Of a DNA stretch of 64,000 nt, positions 59,501-64,000 are shown in pieces. The DNA is taken from NCBI RefSeq assembly GCF_029982035.1, contig NZ_CP104166.1, positions 1,054,001-1,118,000 on the forward strand, read 5' to 3'. Each line of letters begins with the position of its first letter. The stretch's first letter is position 1. The DNA comes from Megaera polyxenophila (GTDB lineage: Bacteria > Pseudomonadota > Alphaproteobacteria > Rickettsiales > Rickettsiaceae). A program made the translations under genes and the position numbers. A model generated the notes under the pieces. The model worked only from the letters and a program-made list of their open reading frames with translations. It did not search any database and had not been told where the DNA came from.

Positions 59501-59698
59501 GTAATGAGGTAAACCATTAGCAAAAGGAGGGCCGTCGTAAAAAATAAATTCATTATTCTGATCGCCGATTTTGGCTTTGCGACTTTTAACTGAGTTGTTA
59601 AAAATATTATTTTCTTGCCAATATTTTAGAATTTCTTCTTCTATTGCAGGAAATGAAACGGTTGATTTAACATCCGGGTAAAATTTATTTTTGTTCAT
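56513..59698 (-). CDS. ileS: isoleucyl-tRNA synthetase
   Basis: Charges tRNA-Ile. The 1061 residues include the HIGH-type motif as GLPHYGHLLTG (near 65), FGWDCHGLPAE, the editing domain, and the KMSKS loop as GQKLSKRLNNY. The anticodon-binding and long C-terminal regions are of the eukaryote-like (mupirocin-resistant) class, longer than E. coli IleRS and without its C-terminal zinc finger. From recall, Rickettsia carries this class. It is the last gene of a coq9-lipoprotein-ileS unit (14-bp gap). Confidence 0.96.
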   Translation of the reverse strand: MNKNKFYPDVKSTVSFPAIEEEILKYWQENNIFNNSVKSRKAKIGDQNNEFIFYDGPPFANGLPHYGHLLTGFIKDVFARYQTTKGKKVERRFGWDCHGLPAEMGAEKELGFSGRIAISEYGIDKFNNHCRLSVMKYSSGWEKYVNRQARWVDFNNSYKTMDKNYMESVLWAFKELFNKGLIYESMRVMPYSWACETPLSNFETRLDNSYRQRTDKAVTVSFVLNDKPQNAPEGFREYRILAWTTTPWTLPSNLALAVNSDFNYAFVPNGDICYIIASFALNHYAKELNIEKDKTDFKTVKGKELAGLKYKPIFDYFKNHPNSFRILTGEFIVEGDGTGVVHMAPGFGEDDQILCQQEGIELVCPVDNAGKFTAEISDFAGMQVFEANDPIIIKLKNQGNWLKTEQYIHNYPHCWRTDTPLIYKAVPSWYVKVTEFKDRMVELNQQINWIPGNVKDGLFGKWLENARDWSISRNRFWGTPIPVWRSNDPKYPRIDVYGSCAELEKDFGVKIEDLHKPFIDELTRPNPDDPTGKSMMIRVEDVFDCWFESGSMPYGQAHYPFENKEWFESHFPADFIVEYSAQTRGWFYTLMVLSTALFDRPPFLNCICHGVILDSTGQKLSKRLNNYADPLELFDKYGADALRVTMLSSNVVKGQELLIDKDGKMVFDALRLFIKPIWNAYHFFCLYANLDGIKAKYDISSSNILDQYILSKLKITVRRIENSMDQFDTVEAYAAITDFFEVLNNWHIRRSRSRFWKTEHDKDKLSAYNTLYTCLEVMMKAMSSLLPLISENIYRSLTSGPSVHLEIFPNVEDIKIEENLVKVMDQILDICNAALFIRSEENIRIRQPLSKLLVHLEGIDKGTYDNCIKQFEDLIKDEVNVKSIIYQENVQEYADLKLSINFPLLGKRLPEKMKEIIAAARAGNWHEASGKLFVSGIELLPEEYTLVMESKKGIKGVKALSNSIGLVKLDLEITKELAEEGIARDLVRFIQQTRKEAGFEVSDRIKLNVKSDFDLGPVLVNYGPFITEQTLSEIRKDFKPQYTADIDLNNQIVSIEVAKLR

Positions 59699-59712
59699 GG
59701 TTTACTGTCTTA

Positions 59713-60153
59713 CTAGTTTTGTGGGAAAGAAGTGCTAAAATCATTCCCTTTGTACACTGCCCTTTTTGTAGGAGGAATAGTTTTTAATAACGTATTACGC
59801 CTATTTTCTTTTTCAATTTTAATTTTCTCTTTATTAGTTAAATTCTTATTTTGAGACAAATCTAGCTCTTGAGTTCTTTTATTTGCAAGAGCGTAATTTT
59901 GTTGTTGTAAATGCAAGTTGGATTTTTCAATTCTGTCCATCTCCTGGCAACTTAAGTCATAATCGAATAATTTTTGGTTTTTTGATATTAAAGGATCAGT
60001 TTTTGTTATTGCTATAGATTCTGGTTCTTGATTCTGGGTGTTAATTTGCGACTCAGATTTTGCAGATGGTGTGCTATGTGCTTCTTTGCTGCTACAACCG
60101 AAAAGGCCAGAAATTAGAAAAATATTTATTATAAATAACGTGCTTTTTCTCAT
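59713..60153 (-). CDS. small predicted lipoprotein
   Basis: 146 residues, with signal FIINIFLISGLFGC and Cys as the likely lipidation site (about residue 20). The mature part is polar, rich in Ser, Glu, Gln and Lys, with no recognised domain. It overlaps the coq9 stop by 1 nt and precedes ileS by 14 bp, so it is co-transcribed. Confidence 0.75.
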   Translation of the reverse strand: MRKSTLFIINIFLISGLFGCSSKEAHSTPSAKSESQINTQNQEPESIAITKTDPLISKNQKLFDYDLSCQEMDRIEKSNLHLQQQNYALANKRTQELDLSQNKNLTNKEKIKIEKENRRNTLLKTIPPTKRAVYKGNDFSTSFPQN

Positions 60154-60782
60154 TACGACATTAGTCTTAATATTGGTATATCTTCAATAGAAGGAAGTTT
60201 TATTTTACTCTTGGTTTGGGCTATATTTATAATCCTTTCTAGGGAAGTTGCAATAAATTCTTTGGTTTTGGTAAAATCTTTTGAATTATCTGATAAGTAA
60301 AATAATCGAGAAGATGTATAAACGCCAAGCAAAAGAGCTCGTTTGCTATAATAATTAAAATCCTCGGACTTATCACCGGCATAGCGCCAAATTAGGTCAC
60401 AAGTGTTGCTGTAGCATTTTGCCCCTGATAAAATATTGGTAGGTAATAAAAATAAAGCATTCTGCTGCAGAATAGCAGCTTTTGGGACTATACCTATTAT
60501 TCTAACTTCTAAAGCTTTAGCAATTTTTTCCCTAATTTTTAGGGTTTGTTCTTCGGTAAGAAGTAATTCAAGCATTTTTTGGTCTTGCCACGACTCAAAT
60601 TCCTCTATTATTTGACTTCCTCCTCCTGGAAATAAAATATAATGATAATTTTGCGGAAAATTACATTTTTTTTCAATTTCTTTATATAAATTCTTGTTCC
60701 ACCGGGTAGTCGATACTAGAAAACTTAATTGACGAAAGAAATTATCTCGTGCTTCTTTGTGTTTTTTAGCTATATCAGTCAT
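60153..60782 (-). CDS. coq9: COQ9-family ubiquinone biosynthesis protein
   Basis: 209 residues with the COQ9 signatures: ILFPGGGSQIIEEFESWQD near residue 50, and the C-terminal TCDLIWRYAGDKSEDFNYYSKRALLLGVY broken here as IWRYAGDKSEDFNYYSKR. In eukaryotes and alphaproteobacteria COQ9 binds lipid and assists the hydroxylase step of ubiquinone synthesis. This fits complex I genes at the start of the window. First gene of a three-gene minus-strand unit. Confidence 0.9.
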   Translation of the reverse strand: MTDIAKKHKEARDNFFRQLSFLVSTTRWNKNLYKEIEKKCNFPQNYHYILFPGGGSQIIEEFESWQDQKMLELLLTEEQTLKIREKIAKALEVRIIGIVPKAAILQQNALFLLPTNILSGAKCYSNTCDLIWRYAGDKSEDFNYYSKRALLLGVYTSSRLFYLSDNSKDFTKTKEFIATSLERIINIAQTKSKIKLPSIEDIPILRLMS

Positions 60783-60875
60783 CTTAATATTAGCTTTTTA
60801 GTTGACAATTAATTTAACTATATAGATAATAAGCATTTATTTCAATCATAGTGTCCTTTAAGGGGGTAAATTTTA

Positions 60876-61079
60876 GTGTCTGTGCAGGTTAATGTTCATG
60901 GTGGAAACGGTGAAAAAGCTATCCGAGATCTGAAAAGAAAGATGCAGAGAGAGCTCGTTTTTCGTTTGATGAAGATGTCGCGTTTTTATGAACCACCGTC
61001 AGTAAAAAAAGTTCGCAAAAAACAGGAAACAGAAAGACGTATCCGGAAAAACAATAGAAGAAGAAGATTAGAGTCTTAG
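60876..61079 (+). CDS. rpsU: 30S ribosomal protein S21
   Basis: 67 residues from a GTG at 60876, with AAGGGGGT upstream. Very basic C-terminus (RRIRKNNRRRRLES); the body GEKAIRDLKRKMQRELVFRLMKMSRFYEPPSVKK is S21. It is followed by a clear terminator, so it is a single-gene unit. It is divergent from coq9. Confidence 0.95.
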   Translation: MSVQVNVHGGNGEKAIRDLKRKMQRELVFRLMKMSRFYEPPSVKKVRKKQETERRIRKNNRRRRLES

Positions 61080-61126
61080 TTTTTTGAAAATAATCTAAAA
61101 TTAGAATAATTAATTTAAGATAAAGA

Positions 61127-61164
61127 GGCTTAAGCAGTGGTTTGGTTGCTTAGGCCTTTTGTTT
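61127..61164 (+). terminator. Rho-independent terminator of rpsU
   Basis: GGCTTAAGCA (61127-61136) pairs with TGCTTAGGCC (61147-61156, one G-T mismatch), then TTTTGTTT. In the original arrangement it lay between rpsU and the convergent addA 3' end. Confidence 0.8.
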
Positions 61165-61190
61165 ATTAGCATTATGCGGCTACATTTACT

Positions 61191-62823
61191 AGTCTTTCCG
61201 TCAAAATTCTAAATTTTTGATGTAGTTTTAATAATTTTAAAAGTCAATCATCGCATTTTTATTTTTTTGGGGTATTTTTTTACCAAAAATATAAAATTTA
61301 GGTGCTATGATGGCAAAAATTCACAATTTACTCATGATTCTCTCTTGAGCAATGCTAATTGCTTAAATTATTAAGATTTTCGGAAAATTATTATGCGGTG
61401 GATTCTTTGAGAATATTAGTGATTCTACGCAAATTCAAGCCAACGGCAGAGATAAGCGGATTAACGATATCTCCAATTATTCCCTTAAGGTAGTTTCTAC
61501 CCATACGACCAAAATTCTTTAGATGACCTATTATCGGTTCAATTGCACTTCTCCGCTTTTGCATCTTTTTGTCATCGGTTGATAAAGCTTTCTTGGTCTT
61601 GGCGGTAAAAACCTTGCCTTTTTCTTTGAAGTTATGGCCGGTGTAACCAAGATCTACAAAAATTTTGCTAGTCTCCGGACTTAGCTTGCGCAGCTCCGAT
61701 ACCGTTTGATCTAAAGTATGTCCGTCGTAGGGGTTACCGTGAAAAGATTTAACCCCAAGAATAAAGTTGCCTCGGCCGCTTACTGCAATCCCGACTTTGT
61801 TACCAAATTCGTAAGGTTTATTCATTTTACCCTTGCCGATACACTCTACCTCCGGAGCATGAAAGCTATAGACTATCTTATGCTCTTTTTTATAAATATC
61901 CTTGTCCTTTTTCTTAAGCACAGACTGGGCATGAATATTTTTAACTCTCGTAAAAATGGCGCTATCCTCAGCAGATAGTTCTAATTTTGATTTTTCTATA
62001 CCTCTCCAGCATATACGGATCAACCTACCTAAGCGGACTTTTAAGCTTATCATTATTTTTCTACGTTGCCTTGCTTTACTATCTTCCTTGTACTTCCAAA
62101 GCTTGATCGTCTTATATTTAAAACTCTTGGCGTATGTCTCGTTAAGCGAAATACCAAGTCGTTTACAGAGATCTACTACTTTTGCTCTTGCGGTCTCCAT
62201 TAAATGTACGTCATGTGGATGTTTGATATTCTTAATCTGTACAGTCGTATCTATAATCGCCGATTCCAAGTCTTTTTTTTTGAGTGCTCCGACCTTCAGT
62301 CCTATACGCAAAAGCTCTTTTAGAATCTCTTTATATCCTTCCTCTCCCAGAGCATTGCGGAATCTACGTATAGTCGCCTCCGATACGTCAATATCTTGTT
62401 GCATATACTCATAGCCGCAAAAATATTGCCAATATATATTTTCCTTTAATTCTTCCTCCGTAAACGAATCAGAACCGTTATACATAGCTTGCAGCATTGA
62501 TAGTCCTAGCATTACTCTATGATCCTTCTTATTTCTACCGAATTGCTTGATTTCAACCTTAGCTAATGCCAGCGCTTCAAGTTCAGACCAATTTACCAAA
62601 TCTCTCAGTTTATATAATTTGTTTTTGCGATTTAGTTGTATAGATAATTTTTCACCAAATAATCTTTCTTGTTTTTGAGAAAAACTAATATTTTCTATAG
62701 GCATATACTTTAAAATCCATAAGCTTTATGCGCTAATTATAACATTTTCTTATGGATTTCGTAAGCCATTTATAACATGAAACCCCTTCTAATTCAGGGG
62801 TAGAGAGTTTTGACGGAGAGACT
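61191..62823 (-). mobile_element. IS5-family-like insertion sequence, copy 2 (1633 bp)
   Basis: Same ends and length as the copy at 9895, in the same orientation. Flanked by a 4-bp target duplication TACT (61187-61190 and 62824-62827), showing simple transposition. It lies within the last codons of addA: the native TAA is visible at 61172-61174. Confidence 0.95.
61391..62704 (-). CDS. IS5-family-like transposase, copy 2
   Basis: 437 residues, identical to the product of 10095-11408. Complete frame; same catalytic region assignments (SAIIDTTVQ, FVDLGYTGH, RRSAIEPIIGHLK). Confidence 0.93.
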   Translation of the reverse strand: MPIENISFSQKQERLFGEKLSIQLNRKNKLYKLRDLVNWSELEALALAKVEIKQFGRNKKDHRVMLGLSMLQAMYNGSDSFTEEELKENIYWQYFCGYEYMQQDIDVSEATIRRFRNALGEEGYKEILKELLRIGLKVGALKKKDLESAIIDTTVQIKNIKHPHDVHLMETARAKVVDLCKRLGISLNETYAKSFKYKTIKLWKYKEDSKARQRRKIMISLKVRLGRLIRICWRGIEKSKLELSAEDSAIFTRVKNIHAQSVLKKKDKDIYKKEHKIVYSFHAPEVECIGKGKMNKPYEFGNKVGIAVSGRGNFILGVKSFHGNPYDGHTLDQTVSELRKLSPETSKIFVDLGYTGHNFKEKGKVFTAKTKKALSTDDKKMQKRRSAIEPIIGHLKNFGRMGRNYLKGIIGDIVNPLISAVGLNLRRITNILKESTA

Positions 62824-64000
62824 TACTATAGTTCCGCTATCAAGCCAAATAATCTTGCAATCTATAATTTTATCCGGATATATTTCTCTAAAAGCTTGTT
62901 TATAAAACCTTAATTGCTTGATGTAGGTATCCGGTATTAATCCTTTATTAGATTTACCGGATTTATAATCGATAATGATAATTCGCTCTTTCTGAATTAC
63001 TAAAAGGTCTACTCTCCCAATTTTTATTTCTGAATCTGTTTTATAGCCAAAAGATAATTCCGTTTTTAAGTCATATTTCGATAATTCGTTGAATTCCTCA
63101 TTAATTGCTATTTTTTCTAGGCTGGTTTTTATTCTTTTTTGTAAAGAGCTTTCTAATGTAGTAATTAATGGATGATTGAAAATACTAGATAGATTTCTAT
63201 TTCTCATGGCTTCTTCAAGGATTTTATGAAAGACTAGGCCATACTCGAGTAAATCTGTATTTTTATAAGAAGTGTCGGTTTCAATATTTGTATAAGATAA
63301 ACGTACGGTTTTATTTAGTTTCCACGGTGTTGGTGGGTTTATTATCTCCTGGTCAGCCTTTTTATTTTCTGCCAAGCAAAGTGATGGTTTTTGGCTACTG
63401 GAAACTAAACTGCTATCTCCATAGAGTAAGATACCATTTGCTTCTAAAGAGCCAATGTCCTGGAGAGATTTTTTTATTAATTCGTACCAGCAATTTTCAG
63501 GAATTTTGCTGTTGCCCTGATAACCACAGATGATTAAATGATCTTCTGCTCGAGTCATCCCGACGTATAATAATCTTAAATATTCTTGATAAACCTTTTG
63601 CTGTTCTTTTGTTTTAATTGTTTCATAAAATGCTGGAATATAAGAAGATGATTTTGCCGATAGTAACTGATTACTTTCATCCCAGATAAATCTATCGCTC
63701 ATGGTTGGAAGTTTGGTAGTATCACATAATATCACAATCGGAGCTTGCAGACCTTTTGAGCCGTGAACAGTCATGATACGGAGCTTATTTAATGATTCTG
63801 TATCTCTTTTTACAGTTATTGGGGTTTTTACAAACCAATAAATAAAGTTTTGTAAAGAATTTCCATATTCAAGAAAATAGTCATTACTAAGTTTAATGAA
63901 TTCATCGATTGCTTCATCATTTTTATTCATGATGTTCCTATAATCCATTACATCAGTGATATATGGAAAGAAATTGTTTAAAGGAAAAGAGCGATATAGG
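62794..64000 (-). CDS. addA: AddA-type helicase-nuclease, C-terminal part (N-terminus outside window)
   Basis: Double-strand break repair helicase/exonuclease subunit. The frame is open to the window edge; an in-frame ATG at 63948 is internal. Visible parts are UvrD-like motif V (MTVHGSKGLQAPIVIL), motif VI (LRLLYVGMTRAEDHLII), and the C-terminal RecB-type nuclease (IGRVDLLVIQKERIIIIDYKSGK with the D-x-K core). The stop lies inside IS5 copy 2: nine residues (SLSVKTLYP) replace the native four (NVAA) deduced from the far side of the IS. Activity should be unaffected. Confidence 0.93.
   Translation of the reverse strand, partial: LYRSFPLNNFFPYITDVMDYRNIMNKNDEAIDEFIKLSNDYFLEYGNSLQNFIYWFVKTPITVKRDTESLNKLRIMTVHGSKGLQAPIVILCDTTKLPTMSDRFIWDESNQLLSAKSSSYIPAFYETIKTKEQQKVYQEYLRLLYVGMTRAEDHLIICGYQGNSKIPENCWYELIKKSLQDIGSLEANGILLYGDSSLVSSSQKPSLCLAENKKADQEIINPPTPWKLNKTVRLSYTNIETDTSYKNTDLLEYGLVFHKILEEAMRNRNLSSIFNHPLITTLESSLQKRIKTSLEKIAINEEFNELSKYDLKTELSFGYKTDSEIKIGRVDLLVIQKERIIIIDYKSGKSNKGLIPDTYIKQLRFYKQAFREIYPDKIIDCKIIWLDSGTIVSLSVKTLYP

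Overview
The window looks like chromosome of an obligate intracellular Rickettsiaceae bacterium (Rickettsia or a close sister lineage), AT-rich and heavily invaded by insertion sequences. The evidence is a Sca4-like 120-kDa-antigen homologue (38019-40685), a 23S-5S rRNA unit with its own promoter and no 16S gene in front of it, a COQ9-family gene, an ankyrin/coiled-coil effector-like gene, a minimal lipid A gene set, and the overall alphaproteobacterial gene content. This identification is from recalled sequence patterns; no database search was run.

Layout. 1-3001: end of a respiratory complex I operon (nuoG, nuoH) on the minus strand. 3245-8066: pyrH, frr, nusB, rlmE and a full-length (p)ppGpp synthetase/hydrolase, plus strand. 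8067-11527: accessory patch with two small HTH regulators, a frameshifted tiny gene, decayed DNA and an IS5-type element. 11629-25350: housekeeping block (rpoH, greA, a polyprenol-kinase-like gene, dnaG, rpoD, waaA-lpxK-lpxL, tsaE, a HAD phosphatase, gyrB, rnpA-rpmH). 25580-33296: MscS channel, HIG1-like protein, tRNA-Leu(CAA), a 650-bp spacer with DnaA boxes, clpB, an NTF2-like protein, a Bcp peroxiredoxin and a lytic transglycosylase. 33340-37844: IS110/IS1111-type element, fabD, an IS200-type element splitting comF, and a dead IS1. 38019-44306: Sca4-like protein, a small unknown, a dead IS91 and a proline-rich repeat protein that shares a module with the Sca4-like protein. 44332-52195: two identical IS630 copies in inverted orientation flanking the 23S-5S rRNA operon and three envelope/membrane genes, one of them split by the second copy. 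52647-56493: nucleotidyltransferase-HEPN fusion, membrane-anchored glycosyltransferase-like protein, and an ankyrin/coiled-coil gene interrupted by an in-frame stop. 56513-64000: coq9-lipoprotein-ileS operon, rpsU, second IS5-type copy, and the C-terminal part of addA.

Together the window mixes core information-processing, envelope and stress genes with a mobile and host-interaction compartment. At least six genes have been touched by transposition or small mutations (comF, addA, a membrane protein, an HTH gene, an ankyrin gene, rpoH C-terminus). Several of these junctions can be read exactly, so the ancestral gene can be reconstructed by removing the element. I did not see one clearly new multi-gene system. 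The best candidates for undescribed biology are the Sca4-like/proline-rich pair with a shared module, the single-chain nucleotidyltransferase-HEPN protein, and the guide-RNA region predicted in the IS1111-type element.
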